This document shows positions 17,334-26,781 of a stretch of 64,000 nucleotides of DNA, piece after piece. Within the stretch, counting starts at the first letter, position 1. Every line of letters begins with the position of its first letter. The notes under the pieces are model-generated. The model had not been told where the DNA came from, ran no database searches, and was given only the letters and a program-made list of their open reading frames with translations. The position numbers and the translations under genes were made by a program. Source of the stretch: Flavobacterium eburneipallidum (GTDB lineage: Bacteria; Bacteroidota; Bacteroidia; Flavobacteriales; Flavobacteriaceae); NCBI RefSeq assembly GCF_027111355.2, contig NZ_CP114291.2, positions 310,001 to 374,000 on the forward strand, read 5' to 3'.

Positions 17334-17537
17334 TAAAAAAATAGATAGCATTGTCATAAAGTTCGAAAAATGCTACCTTTTTTCTGGTATAATAATTTGC
17401 TATTGTAAATATAGAATTGATAATTTGAATTGATTAAAACTGACCTTAATAGCTTTGAAATAATCGATTTTTTCAAAAAAGATAATATAGATAGTTTTTA
17501 GCGTAAAAACATCGCTTAAAAACGCTTAAAATGGTTT

Positions 17538-18386
17538 TTACTTATTTTTTAGGATGTAAATGTGTGAAGAATACTCAAAATCCTTTTTTGCCTTGAAATT
17601 AGACTTTAATCCCGTGAAAAAAGCGCTTATGAAATTCATTTTACCCGATTTGTATTTTTCGGAAAGTAAACTCACATAAAAAGAGTCAAATTTCATTGGA
17701 AGGATTTTTTCCAATTTCATTTCTTCTTTTTCAAAAAGCAATTGTATCGCTGTTTTAGAAAAATGCCAAAAATGAATCGGCACATCAAAAGCGGCCCAAA
17801 ATTTTCCGTAGTGTTTTGCATCGAAAGATTTGAAATTAGGAACTGCAATAATTAAGGTTCCAGTTGGTTTCAACAAACGTTTCAATTCTTTTATTTGCTT
17901 ATCTAAATCCGGAACGTGTTCTAAAACATGCCACATCGAAATGACGTCAAAAGAATGATTTTCTAATTCTGCTGTATTTTCTACAAATGAAATGCCTTTG
18001 CTTTTTGCAATTGTTTTGGCTCGATCACTTGGCTCCACTCCTATTGTTTCCCAACCATCATTTTTGGCTACTGACAAAAAATCTCCAGTTCCAGCTCCAA
18101 TATCAAGAATCTTTCCTTTATTTGATTGAAATGAATTTATTAAATTTAATTTGTTTTTTAAAGCAATGCTTTTTATGAAATGGTATAATTTTTCAAACAA
18201 AGAACGTTTGTTGTCGGTGTGGGAAATATAATCTTCGCTTTCGTAGTATTTACCCAAATTTTCCAAACTCGGTTGCGGATGTGTAATTAGCATATCCAAA
18301 GTTTCGTCATAATACAAATCGAAAGTTTCCTGTGAAACCGAATAATCTTTTACAGTAAGAAAATGTTTTTTGTTTGAAATGTCCAT
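17538..18386 (-). CDS. Class I SAM-dependent methyltransferase
   Basis: 282 residues. SAM-binding motif I ILDIGAGTGDFL (93-104) is followed by FDVISMWHVLEHV and a post-motif LKPTGTLIIAVPN, the pattern of UbiG/COG2227-like enzymes. An N-terminal extension (1-85) may recognise the substrate, which is not evident; related proteins act on glycans, lipids or quinones. It lies alone between the OmpH-like gene and mnmG. Confidence 0.88.
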   Translation of the reverse strand: MDISNKKHFLTVKDYSVSQETFDLYYDETLDMLITHPQPSLENLGKYYESEDYISHTDNKRSLFEKLYHFIKSIALKNKLNLINSFQSNKGKILDIGAGTGDFLSVAKNDGWETIGVEPSDRAKTIAKSKGISFVENTAELENHSFDVISMWHVLEHVPDLDKQIKELKRLLKPTGTLIIAVPNFKSFDAKHYGKFWAAFDVPIHFWHFSKTAIQLLFEKEEMKLEKILPMKFDSFYVSLLSEKYKSGKMNFISAFFTGLKSNFKAKKDFEYSSHIYILKNK

Positions 18387-18459
18387 TTTTAGTATTCAGT
18401 GGTCAGTTTTCAGTAATCAGTTTAGCACCGTTACTAAAAAAATTATTTATAAATTATAT

Positions 18460-18475
18460 AGTTTCACGTGGAACA
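18460..18475 (-). other. parS-like site 1 (15 of 16)
   Basis: On the minus strand TGTTCCACGTGAAACT differs from the parS consensus TGTTnCACGTGAAACA only at the last base. It lies between the methyltransferase and mnmG genes. Confidence 0.75.
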
Positions 18476-18483
18476 ATTTTAAA

Positions 18484-18530
18484 AATCAGTGTTCAGTATT
18501 CAGCTGCTAACTGATTACTGAACACTGATT
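18484..18530 (-). terminator. Hairpin terminator of mnmG
   Basis: Perfect 15-bp arms (18484-18498 and 18516-18530, AATCAGTGTTCAGTA) with a 17-nt loop, 5 nt past the mnmG stop and followed by T-rich sequence on the minus strand. Related CAGT-rich repeat material continues at 18395-18420. Confidence 0.7.
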
Positions 18531-18535
18531 ACTTT

Positions 18536-20407
18536 TTAACGTCCCATATAAATTAACAATACGGAAATATCACTAGGCGACACTCCGCTTATTCTTGAAG
18601 CTTGTGAAATAGTTACAGGACGGATTTTGCTTAATTTTTGCTTCGCTTCAATCGACATAGATTTGATTTTATCATAATCAAAATTTTCAGGAATTTTCAC
18701 GTCTTCCAAACGAGTTAGTTTATTGGCGTTGTTTCGTTCTTTTTCGATATAACCGGAATATTTCACTTGGATTTCGGCTTGTTCTAAAATTTCCTGATCT
18801 AAATCATTCTCTTCAATATAAATCGCAACCTTTTCGAATTTGATAATATCTTCCAATTCAATTTGCGGACGAGAGAAAACCTTAAACATTTTATCGCCTT
18901 GCGTAATTAATGCTGTGCCTTTTGATTCCAAAATTGGATTTGTTTCAGCTACGGTAACACTGGTCTCTTTGAAGAAAGCAACCATCTTTTCGGATTCGTT
19001 CAATTTATGCTCCATTCTGCGCAAACGCTTTTCAGACGCTAAACCAATTTCATAAGACATTGGCGTTAATCTGAAATCAGCATTATCCTGACGCAACAAG
19101 GTTCTGAACTCGGCACGAGAAGTAAACATCCTGTATGGTTCTTCCGTTCCTTTCGTTATTAAGTCATCAATTAAAACACCAATATACGCTTCGTCTCTTT
19201 TTAAAGTAAACGGTTCTCTTTCTTGAGCTTTTAAGGCTGCATTAATTCCTGCCATTAATCCTTGAGAAGCGGCTTCTTCATATCCGGTTGTTCCGTTTAT
19301 TTGTCCGGCAAAATACAAACCTTCAACTAATTTAGTCTCCAAAGTATGTTTCAACTGCGTTGGCGGAAAATAATCGTATTCGATAGCATAACCTGGACGG
19401 AAGAATTTCACGTTTTCAAAACCAACAACCGAACGCAGCGCTTTAAATTGAATATCCTCTGGAAGCGATGTAGAAAAACCATTTACATACACCTCGCAAG
19501 TATTCCAACCTTCTGGTTCAACAAACAATTGGTGTCTTTCTTTATCCGCAAAACGATTAATCTTATCTTCGATAGACGGACAATATCTTGGTCCAAGTGA
19601 TTGGATTCTTCCGTTGAACATTGGCGATCGATCAAAACCTTCTCTCAAAATATTATGAACTTCAAGCGAAGTATAGGTCATATGACACGACCTTTGATGA
19701 ATCAAAGGCGAAGTGATATCTGAATAAGAAAACTTGTCTGGCTTTGCATCTCCTTTTTCTTCGTTCATTTTAGAATAATCCAAAGAACGCCCATCGATAC
19801 GCGGTGGCGTTCCAGTCTTCATTCTTCCTGATTGAAATCCTGCATTGACCAAATCTTCGGTAATTCCATAAGCCGCACTCTCGCCTGCTCTTCCTCCACC
19901 GAATTGTTTTTCTCCAATATGAATCAAACCATTCAGAAACGTTCCATTGGTCAACACCACCGATTTCGATTTGATTTCAATTCCAAGCGAAGTTCGAACA
20001 CCTTTTACTTTTCCGTTTTCGATAATCAAACCTTTGACCATTTCTTGGTAAAAATCAAGATTTGGAGTTCCTTCCAGCATCAATCTCCATTCTTCCGCAA
20101 AACGCATTCGGTCACTTTGAACCCTTGGCGACCACATTGCAGGCCCTTTGGATTTGTTCAGCATCTTGAATTGAATCGCAGTCTTGTCAGACACAATTCC
20201 AGAGTATCCGCCAAGCGCATCAATCTCACGCACAATTTGTCCTTTTGCGATTCCTCCCATTGCAGGATTGCAAGACATTTGCGCAATGTTCTGCAAACTC
20301 ATTGTGACCAACAAAGTTTTCGACCCCAAATTGGCTGCCGAGGCTGCGGCTTCGCAACCAGCGTGACCTGCACCAACTACAATTACATCATATTCTTCTA
20401 GAAACAT
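18536..20407 (-). CDS. mnmG: tRNA uridine-5-carboxymethylaminomethyl modification enzyme MnmG (GidA)
   Basis: 623 residues, full length. With MnmE it installs cmnm5 at U34 of tRNAs reading split codon boxes. The N-terminal FAD-binding motif is GAGHAGCEAA (12-21); further conserved blocks are SCNPAMGGIAKGQIVREIDALGG, GTFLNGLIHIG and the C-terminal GVSPSDISVLLIYM tRNA-binding helix region. It lies inside a cluster of parS-like sites. In many bacteria gidA is near the replication origin, consistent with this setting. Confidence 0.97.
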   Translation of the reverse strand: MFLEEYDVIVVGAGHAGCEAAASAANLGSKTLLVTMSLQNIAQMSCNPAMGGIAKGQIVREIDALGGYSGIVSDKTAIQFKMLNKSKGPAMWSPRVQSDRMRFAEEWRLMLEGTPNLDFYQEMVKGLIIENGKVKGVRTSLGIEIKSKSVVLTNGTFLNGLIHIGEKQFGGGRAGESAAYGITEDLVNAGFQSGRMKTGTPPRIDGRSLDYSKMNEEKGDAKPDKFSYSDITSPLIHQRSCHMTYTSLEVHNILREGFDRSPMFNGRIQSLGPRYCPSIEDKINRFADKERHQLFVEPEGWNTCEVYVNGFSTSLPEDIQFKALRSVVGFENVKFFRPGYAIEYDYFPPTQLKHTLETKLVEGLYFAGQINGTTGYEEAASQGLMAGINAALKAQEREPFTLKRDEAYIGVLIDDLITKGTEEPYRMFTSRAEFRTLLRQDNADFRLTPMSYEIGLASEKRLRRMEHKLNESEKMVAFFKETSVTVAETNPILESKGTALITQGDKMFKVFSRPQIELEDIIKFEKVAIYIEENDLDQEILEQAEIQVKYSGYIEKERNNANKLTRLEDVKIPENFDYDKIKSMSIEAKQKLSKIRPVTISQASRISGVSPSDISVLLIYMGR

Positions 20408-20460
20408 TTTTTTCTTGTTTTTGATTTCAGACTTACGTCTAAAATCATTGTTTTAAACTT

Positions 20461-20476
20461 TGTTCCACGTGAAACA
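20461..20476 (+). other. parS-like site 2 (exact)
   Basis: TGTTCCACGTGAAACA matches TGTTnCACGTGAAACA at every position, in the mnmG upstream region. Confidence 0.88.
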
Positions 20477-20547
20477 AACAATTTCAAATTACAGACAAAT
20501 CATTTTTTGATTTCAAGTTTCCCCAAAATAAAAATCTTTTTCCACAC

Positions 20548-20563
20548 TGTTCCACGTGAAACA
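20548..20563 (+). other. parS-like site 3 (exact)
   Basis: Same 16-mer as site 2, 87 bp further on, in the mnmG-ybeY spacer. Confidence 0.88.
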
Positions 20564-20612
20564 AATTAAAATTTATTTTCATTTGCATTAAAAATTCAAT
20601 TCGATTTTCACG

Positions 20613-20628
20613 TGTTCCACGTGAAACA
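20613..20628 (+). other. parS-like site 4 (exact), with adjoining half-site
   Basis: Same 16-mer; a further TTTTCACGTG overlaps its left end (20605-20614), giving two interleaved CACGTG cores. Confidence 0.88.
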
Positions 20629-20654
20629 ATCACAAATCTTTCACGTACCAATCA

Positions 20655-21074
20655 CTACTGTTCCACGTGAAACATAGCGATTTTTTCATCTTCTTTCTTT
20701 CTCATCAAAAGTTCATCTTCTTCAGATTTATCTTTATATCCACAGTAATGCAAAACACCGTGAACTATAACACGCTTCAATTCTTCATCGAAAGAAACAT
20801 TGAAGTCTTGTGCGTTTTCTTTAACTCTATCTATAGAAATAAACATATCACCATTAATTTCGTTACCAACTGTATAATCAAAACTGATAATATCAGTATA
20901 ATAATCGTGTTGCAAATGTTCTTTGTTTATCTCCAACAAATACTCATCATCGCAAAAGATATAATTAATCTCTCCTTCTTTCTTCCCTTCAGATTTTATT
21001 ACATTAGAAATCCAACTGCTAATAGCTTCTTCATTCTCTAATGTGAATTCTGTTTCGTAATTAAAGTCTATCAT
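20655..21074 (-). CDS. ybeY: rRNA maturation RNase YbeY
   Basis: 139 residues. The zinc site region reads HGVLHYCGYKDKSEED: the first two His of the HGxLHxxGYDH motif are present, while the third ligand position is Asp instead of His, which I believe is common in Bacteroidota. YbeY processes the 16S rRNA 3' end and takes part in ribosome quality control. Its start overlaps the stop of the DUF4175 gene by 4 bp (ATGA). Its last codons, encoding MFHVEQ, are themselves a parS-like site (20659-20674). Confidence 0.93.
   Translation of the reverse strand: MIDFNYETEFTLENEEAISSWISNVIKSEGKKEGEINYIFCDDEYLLEINKEHLQHDYYTDIISFDYTVGNEINGDMFISIDRVKENAQDFNVSFDEELKRVIVHGVLHYCGYKDKSEEDELLMRKKEDEKIAMFHVEQ
20659..20674 (+). 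other. parS-like site 5 (exact), inside the ybeY 3' end
   Basis: Same 16-mer as sites 2-4. On the minus strand it is read as the final codons of YbeY. Confidence 0.88.
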
Positions 21075-24000
21075 TTTTTATTGAAATATTCTTGAACTTT
21101 TTGATTAAAAATGGAGCGCAAAGGTAAGGATTGTCTATTTAATATTTCTATACTATTTAAATAATCCAATAATGCGGATGGCAAGGGTTTAGCTTGGTTG
21201 GAAAACTCCTTTTTATTTATTTCTGCTTGGCGTTTATTTTCCTGTCCTTGCTGTTGAATTGCTGTGTTTAATTTCAGCAATTCCTGCTTCACATTTAAGA
21301 TTCTTTGTAATACATCATTCTTAAAACCTTTGTTCAACAATTGCTTTTCGATCTGCTTCATTTGTTCCAAAGCATTCTGTCCGTTTCCTCCAAGTCCTTT
21401 CTTCTCTAGTTCATTTTGTAATGCTTCCCGCAATTGCTTTTGCTCTTTGTAAATTTCCATAATTACTTTTGCATCGCCTTCACCATCTTCACCATCTTCG
21501 CCATTGGATCCTCCACCTTGTTTACCACTTTTACCATCCTTTCCTTTCTCGCCTTCATTGCCCTGTTTTTGTCCGGGCTTCTGACCTTTCTTCATTCCTT
21601 CTTTCATCTTCTCTCCAAGACCTTCCTGCTTCTTGATGATATCCGGCAATTGCATTCCTTCGCCTTGTCCCTTTTTAGGTTTACCACCACCCATACTTCC
21701 TGACATTTGCATCTGCATATTATTCAGAACATCCGTTAGAAAATCAGCTAATTTATTAGCAGAAGAAACGGTGTATTGCTGATGAGAAACTCCTTTTGCA
21801 ACTTGAGCATCAGCCAAAGTCTCTAAAGATTTATCCAAATTATAATGTGCATTTCCAATTTCTTTAGTGATGTTTTCACCAATTTTTGGGTTACGCAAAG
21901 ACATCGCAAACAAGCTGTCGTCAATATGTTTGAACTGCAATTTTAAATCTTGTTGGTTTTTCAAAGCTTTATTAAAAGCAGGCGAACCGATTTTATATCC
22001 TTTGAATTTACCCATCAAATCTTCTTGTGAAAATGAAAAAGCCAAAAGATTATCCAGAACTTGGCGCAACATCGCAATGTCTTCTTCCAGTTGTTCCATT
22101 TCGCCACCTTCCATACTTTGTTCCATTTTCTGAGACATTTGTTTCATCTTTTTGGCAGCACTTTTTTGTCTAGGTTTGGCAGATGATTTACTTTTCTTTT
22201 GCAATTCATCCGAAGCTTTTTTCAAATCTTCGTCAATACTTTTTTCTTTTGCTGGGTCAGTTGAAATATCTAACGGTTTTTTCAATTCTTTGTTTTCCTT
22301 ATCCAATTCCTTTAAATCCTCCTGAACTTTATCAAATTCCTTATTGATTTCGTCTTGGTTTTCTTTGGTGTTTTCTTTGTCTTGATTTGATAAATCTTCC
22401 TGCTTATCTGCCAATTTATCCAGTTTATCTTTTAATTGTTCTGCTTTTTTCTGAACATAATATTTCTTGGTCAGCTCAACCAATTGTTCTAAACTCTTCG
22501 ATTGATTTTTGGCAGTTTGCTTGAACTTATCCATTTTCTCCATCAAATCTTCCTGTTGAATTTTTTCATTCAATTCTTTTAGTTCGTCCAATAATTTTTT
22601 ATTTTTCTCTAAATCCTTATCTACATTTTCAAGTCTTTTTTGCAACACTTCTTTAAATTCATCTTTCTTTTCCGTTTTAGACTTATCTAAATTCTCTTTC
22701 ATTTTCTCGGCAAACTCCTTCATCATTTTATCCTGCTGATTTTGACGCTTGATAAAATCATTAATTTTTTGTTGGTCTTTAAACTCCAAATTGTCTTTTT
22801 CTTTTCCAGATTTTTGCAACTTATCCATTTCAGAAATTTGCTTGTCCTGATTTTTTAATGATTTTTCCAAACCATTAATGCTTTCGTTTTGCTGTTGGAA
22901 TTGTTGATCTTCTTTCTCATCATCTGTAGCAATACGATTCGAGAAAACGGAAGATTTTGTGCTTTTGAAATTATGAATCGCATCGTTATCAAAAACCTCA
23001 AAATAGTACTCATAAGAAACTCCCTGCTCTACCGGAAGCGAACCTGGAAATGCAAAAATGAACTGATCATACAGATTTGACTTGACAGCTATTGTTCCAC
23101 GTTTAACCAATTCAGGCTTGTTTTTAGGATAATAAACCACCTGAAGCCTAGATAATCCGTAATCATCGGAAATTTGTCCTAAAACATAGTTTTTGTCGAT
23201 TTTAAGGCTATCCGGAGCGTTGTTTACATTGATAGTTGGAAACTGATCTTTGATTACCGAAATTTGGTAATTCAATTTCTCGTAGTTCTTCACTTTAGCA
23301 TTCGAAGTCAGGATTTGGTATTCTGTGTTTTGAGAAATTTGTTTCGATAAAGTAAAATTGTTTTCAGATTTGGCAAAAGTCAAATTAGAAGTCAAATCTT
23401 TCCACACTACATTCTGTGTTGCCAAAGTATTAATTCTCCAAGTAACGCGAGTGCCTTCGGGAAGAATCGCGTTTCCATTTCCTTTGATGATTTCCTGTTT
23501 CTTTTTCAAGTAATAAGGGAAATTTAAAATCATTTCAAAATTGGCAATCGACGGAACAGTCACCATATTCAATTCATAATCGGAAGAAGAAACTGCATTC
23601 GCCTCCACGTGGAACAAAACATTGGATAAAGGCTTTTCAATTCTGTATTGGAACTCTCCAGGTTTGGTTGTTTCCATAAAATAGCTTTCGTCACCAATAA
23701 AAATCATTGCATTTTCAGGAACTATTTTTCCTTCGGTCTTGATGCGAATGATGAAATCTTTATTTTGTTCTGTTTGCAAATTACTGTTCAGCATCACGAA
23801 TTCAAATGGTGCAGGTGGCAAAAACTGATCTCTAAAATGCACTACCCTATTCAAACTTTGAGAAATTATTTTGCTGTTTCCGGAAACATAAAAGAAAACG
23901 AAAAACAAAATCGGCAGTATTGCCAAAGGCAAATATTTCCGATTGGTATTAAAATTAATGGCGTTTCCAAAAGGTATAGGCTGCAAAGAATTTGCTTTTT

Positions 24001-24388
24001 GTTCTATAGAAGCCAATAACAATTCGGATTGATTTTCGTCATTCGATAATTGAAGGAAATTCGTCAATTTGTCACTTACTTCCGTGAAATGATTTCCAAT
24101 GATGGCAGAGGCTTCTTTGTAATCAATTCCTTTTTGAAGCTTAAATAATTTAAAGATTGGAAACAAAATAAACCGGAACAAAAGGAAAATTTCAACAAAA
24201 ATAAAAGTCAAAAACAAAAGTGTTCTTCCCATTGGCTTGAGCCAAAGAAAATATTCCACAAAGAGCGTGAACAAGAAATACAACAATCCCAAGCCAACGA
24301 AGAAAATCATTCCCCGAATCAGTTCGTTGGTGTAAAACTTCTTGATGAAAAGTTCCAGCTTTTGGTATATGAATTTTGAATGTTCCAA
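21071..24388 (-). CDS. DUF4175-family large membrane coiled-coil protein
   Basis: 1,105 residues. Three hydrophobic segments near the N-terminus (about 24-46, 54-77, 150-168) anchor it; a beta-rich extracytoplasmic part (about 190-470) follows; then a very long Lys/Glu/Gln coiled coil (about 490-760); then a Gly/Lys/Gln-rich low-complexity stretch (about 930-1000). This matches the Bacteroidota DUF4175 family. Function is not established; size and location suggest an envelope scaffold. Coupled by 4 bp to ybeY. Confidence 0.85.
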   Translation of the reverse strand: MEHSKFIYQKLELFIKKFYTNELIRGMIFFVGLGLLYFLFTLFVEYFLWLKPMGRTLLFLTFIFVEIFLLFRFILFPIFKLFKLQKGIDYKEASAIIGNHFTEVSDKLTNFLQLSNDENQSELLLASIEQKANSLQPIPFGNAINFNTNRKYLPLAILPILFFVFFYVSGNSKIISQSLNRVVHFRDQFLPPAPFEFVMLNSNLQTEQNKDFIIRIKTEGKIVPENAMIFIGDESYFMETTKPGEFQYRIEKPLSNVLFHVEANAVSSSDYELNMVTVPSIANFEMILNFPYYLKKKQEIIKGNGNAILPEGTRVTWRINTLATQNVVWKDLTSNLTFAKSENNFTLSKQISQNTEYQILTSNAKVKNYEKLNYQISVIKDQFPTINVNNAPDSLKIDKNYVLGQISDDYGLSRLQVVYYPKNKPELVKRGTIAVKSNLYDQFIFAFPGSLPVEQGVSYEYYFEVFDNDAIHNFKSTKSSVFSNRIATDDEKEDQQFQQQNESINGLEKSLKNQDKQISEMDKLQKSGKEKDNLEFKDQQKINDFIKRQNQQDKMMKEFAEKMKENLDKSKTEKKDEFKEVLQKRLENVDKDLEKNKKLLDELKELNEKIQQEDLMEKMDKFKQTAKNQSKSLEQLVELTKKYYVQKKAEQLKDKLDKLADKQEDLSNQDKENTKENQDEINKEFDKVQEDLKELDKENKELKKPLDISTDPAKEKSIDEDLKKASDELQKKSKSSAKPRQKSAAKKMKQMSQKMEQSMEGGEMEQLEEDIAMLRQVLDNLLAFSFSQEDLMGKFKGYKIGSPAFNKALKNQQDLKLQFKHIDDSLFAMSLRNPKIGENITKEIGNAHYNLDKSLETLADAQVAKGVSHQQYTVSSANKLADFLTDVLNNMQMQMSGSMGGGKPKKGQGEGMQLPDIIKKQEGLGEKMKEGMKKGQKPGQKQGNEGEKGKDGKSGKQGGGSNGEDGEDGEGDAKVIMEIYKEQKQLREALQNELEKKGLGGNGQNALEQMKQIEKQLLNKGFKNDVLQRILNVKQELLKLNTAIQQQGQENKRQAEINKKEFSNQAKPLPSALLDYLNSIEILNRQSLPLRSIFNQKVQEYFNKK

Positions 24389-24495
24389 AATCTATAAAAG
24401 TGTTTTTATAACCGATAAAAGTAACCATTTTTCAATTCTATTTGATGTTAAAAATTTAATAAAGGCTAATTCTCTAAAAACTTCTGACTTCTAAT

Positions 24496-24503
24496 TATAT
24501 TTG
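24496..24503 (+). promoter_or_regulatory. -7 promoter element of gltX
   Basis: TATATTTG, 17 nt before the ATG at 24521; no clear -33 TTG at the usual spacing. Confidence 0.6.
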
Positions 24504-24520
24504 CATCAAAATTTATACAA

Positions 24521-26029
24521 ATGTCACAACAAGTTCGAGTGCGTTTTGCACCAAGTCCAACGGGACCTTTACATATTGGTGGAGTGCGTACTGCCCTATT
24601 CAATTATTTGTTTGCCAAAAAAAACAACGGCGTTTTCTTTCTTCGAATAGAAGACACGGATCAAAATCGTTTTGTTACAGGTGCCGAAGAATATATTATG
24701 GAATCTTTAGAATGGTTAGGAATTGCTCCTGATGAAACTATTGGAAAGAATGAAAAATTTGGTCCTTACAAACAATCGGAAAGAAAGCATTTGTACAAGC
24801 AATATGCTGATGAATTAATCAATTCAGGTTGGGCATATTATGCTTTTGACACTGCCGAAGCTTTGGATTTGCATAGAAAACAACACGAAGAACAAGGAAA
24901 AACCTTTATCTATAATCATCATAACAGAGAAAAACTAGATACTTCTTTGGTCATTTCTGCCGAAGAAACAGCACAAAGAATTGCTGCTGGCGAAGATTAT
25001 GTGATTCGTTTTAAGACTCCGGTTGACGAAACTTTGCATTTGAAAGACATCATTCGTGGAGATGTAAAATTCGAAACCAATCTTTTGGACGATAAAGTAT
25101 TGTTCAAAAGTGACGGAATGCCAACCTATCATTTGGCGAATATTGTCGATGATCATTTAATGGAAACGACTCACGTGATTCGTGGTGAAGAATGGTTGCC
25201 GTCAATGCCATTACACGTTTTGTTGTACCGAGCCTTTGGTTGGGAAGCACCAGAATTTGCCCATTTACCATTGATTTTGAAACCGGTTGGAAATGGAAAA
25301 TTATCCAAACGTGATGGGGATAAATTAGGATTTCCAGTTTTCCCATTAGAATGGAAAACCGAAGAAGGCGTTTCTTCCGGTTATAGAGAAGAAGGATTCT
25401 TTCCTGAAGCTGTAATCAACTTCCTGGCATTATTGGGATGGAATGACGGAACAGAGCAAGAGTTGTTTACGTTGAAAGAATTAGTTGAAAAATTTGATTT
25501 GAGCAGAGTGCATAAAGCCGGAGCTAAATTTGACCCAGAAAAAAACAAATGGTTCAATCATCAATATTTGGTGAAGCAAAATGATACTGATTTGGCAAAA
25601 ACCTTTGCTCCTATTGTCGCTGAAAAAGGCATAGATTCCTACGGAATGACAAAATTGGAAAAAATAGTTTCATTAATAAAAGAACGAGCTCATTTCGTTT
25701 CAGAATTTTGGGACTTGAGTGATTTCTTTTTTGTAGCTCCAACGTCTTATGATGAAAAAGCAAGAAAAAATTGGAAAGAGGAAACACCCGCTTTGATGCA
25801 GGAATTGATTTCGGTTCTTGGAGAAATAACTGATTTTACTTCTTTAAATATCGAAACCATCGTGAAAGACTGGTTGACAAAAAACGAAATTGGAATGGGA
25901 AAAGTAATGCAACCCTTCCGTTTGAGTTTGGTTGGAGCTTTGAAAGGGCCTCACCTATTTGACATTGCGGAACTCATTGGAAAAGAAGAAACGATAAATA
26001 GAATTGAAAAAGCAATAGCTACTTTATAA
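24521..26029 (+). CDS. gltX: Glutamyl-tRNA synthetase
   Basis: 502 residues. Charges tRNA-Glu. The class I signature is in FAPSPTGPLHIGG near the N-terminus and the KMSKS equivalent is KLSKRDGDKLG; the C-terminal helical anticodon-binding domain contains the usual LREKWK-like helices. A separate GlnRS is encoded at 29030, so this enzyme is probably discriminating. It is one of few plus-strand genes in the left half and ends in a strong bidirectional terminator. Confidence 0.97.
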   Translation: MSQQVRVRFAPSPTGPLHIGGVRTALFNYLFAKKNNGVFFLRIEDTDQNRFVTGAEEYIMESLEWLGIAPDETIGKNEKFGPYKQSERKHLYKQYADELINSGWAYYAFDTAEALDLHRKQHEEQGKTFIYNHHNREKLDTSLVISAEETAQRIAAGEDYVIRFKTPVDETLHLKDIIRGDVKFETNLLDDKVLFKSDGMPTYHLANIVDDHLMETTHVIRGEEWLPSMPLHVLLYRAFGWEAPEFAHLPLILKPVGNGKLSKRDGDKLGFPVFPLEWKTEEGVSSGYREEGFFPEAVINFLALLGWNDGTEQELFTLKELVEKFDLSRVHKAGAKFDPEKNKWFNHQYLVKQNDTDLAKTFAPIVAEKGIDSYGMTKLEKIVSLIKERAHFVSEFWDLSDFFFVAPTSYDEKARKNWKEETPALMQELISVLGEITDFTSLNIETIVKDWLTKNEIGMGKVMQPFRLSLVGALKGPHLFDIAELIGKEETINRIEKAIATL

Positions 26030-26037
26030 AACTAAAA

Positions 26038-26059
26038 AAGCTCCCAAATTCGGGAGCTT
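26038..26059. terminator. Bidirectional terminator between gltX and an outer-membrane protein gene
   Basis: Arms AAGCTCCC and GGGAGCTT around six bases, with an A run on the left and T run on the right, so it can serve both convergent genes. Confidence 0.88.
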
Positions 26060-26062
26060 TTT

Positions 26063-26704
26063 TTATAAATACAATATCAAATTAGCATTTGCAATTCCAG
26101 GATTTCCTTTAAAATTGACTCCTAAATTTTTGTTGTTTAAATTACCCAACATATTATTGACGCCATATTGATAGGAAACATTCAAACGAACGTGCTTTAC
26201 TCCTGCTGTAATTCCAACTGTTGGATAAAAATTAAATTTAGAAATATCGACAATATCTTTAGCTAATAAAGTTGTCCCTGTTATAATATTGTTTTCTTTA
26301 CCCGATTCTACCTTAAGCTTTCCGTTAATTTGAACCAAAGGACCAAACTCTATACTCAAATGATTTTCGACAATTTTATAACTCAATTGTAAAGAAACTT
26401 GAGCTGATGCCAACTTGTAATTTACATCTTCATTGAACAAAAGAAGAGAATTTGTAGCCACTGAAAAATTGTTTTCGCTAAACTGCATCGCATAGACCAT
26501 ATCCCAATCGTTATAGAAATTACCTCTCATAGAAAGTCCTGCATTCCACCCCATTTCTGGTTTGGTTTCAAAATTATTGGTGTTCAATGTAAATTGATTT
26601 AACCCACCAAAAATTCCTATTCTGTTAGAATCTCTGTACTTGTATTGTGCCAAACCTGCTGTTGCAATTAAGAGAAAAGCAATACTAAAAGCTATCTTTT
26701 TCAT
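26063..26704 (-). CDS. Outer-membrane beta-barrel protein
   Basis: 213 residues from the ATG at 26704 (MKKIAFSIAFLLIATAGLAQ is a clear signal peptide; the frame extends 8 codons upstream but would spoil it). The rest has alternating beta-strand patterns with Gly/aromatic turns and ends in a hydrophobic residue after a beta-strand (NANLILYL), typical of small PorT/OMP_b-brl proteins of Bacteroidota. No specific substrate is evident. Confidence 0.85.
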   Translation of the reverse strand: MKKIAFSIAFLLIATAGLAQYKYRDSNRIGIFGGLNQFTLNTNNFETKPEMGWNAGLSMRGNFYNDWDMVYAMQFSENNFSVATNSLLLFNEDVNYKLASAQVSLQLSYKIVENHLSIEFGPLVQINGKLKVESGKENNIITGTTLLAKDIVDISKFNFYPTVGITAGVKHVRLNVSYQYGVNNMLGNLNNKNLGVNFKGNPGIANANLILYL

Positions 26705-26725
26705 AAAGTTGAATTTATTCGTCCA

Positions 26726-26733
26726 CAAACCTA
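26726..26733 (-). promoter_or_regulatory. -7 element of the beta-barrel gene
   Basis: TAGGTTTG on the minus strand, 21 nt before the ATG at 26704; supports that start. Confidence 0.6.
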
Positions 26734-26781
26734 AAGTTTTTTTGTAATTTAACAGTGATTTTTAACCTAAATTATACTTCT

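Noticed and set aside
23092..23107. TGTTCCACGTTTAACC inside the DUF4175 gene
   Set aside because: Only the left half matches parS; the right half differs at several positions and it is coding sequence.
23601..23616. CTCCACGTGGAACA inside the DUF4175 gene
   Set aside because: Has a CACGTG core and one good parS arm, but the other arm fails; not counted in the parS cluster.
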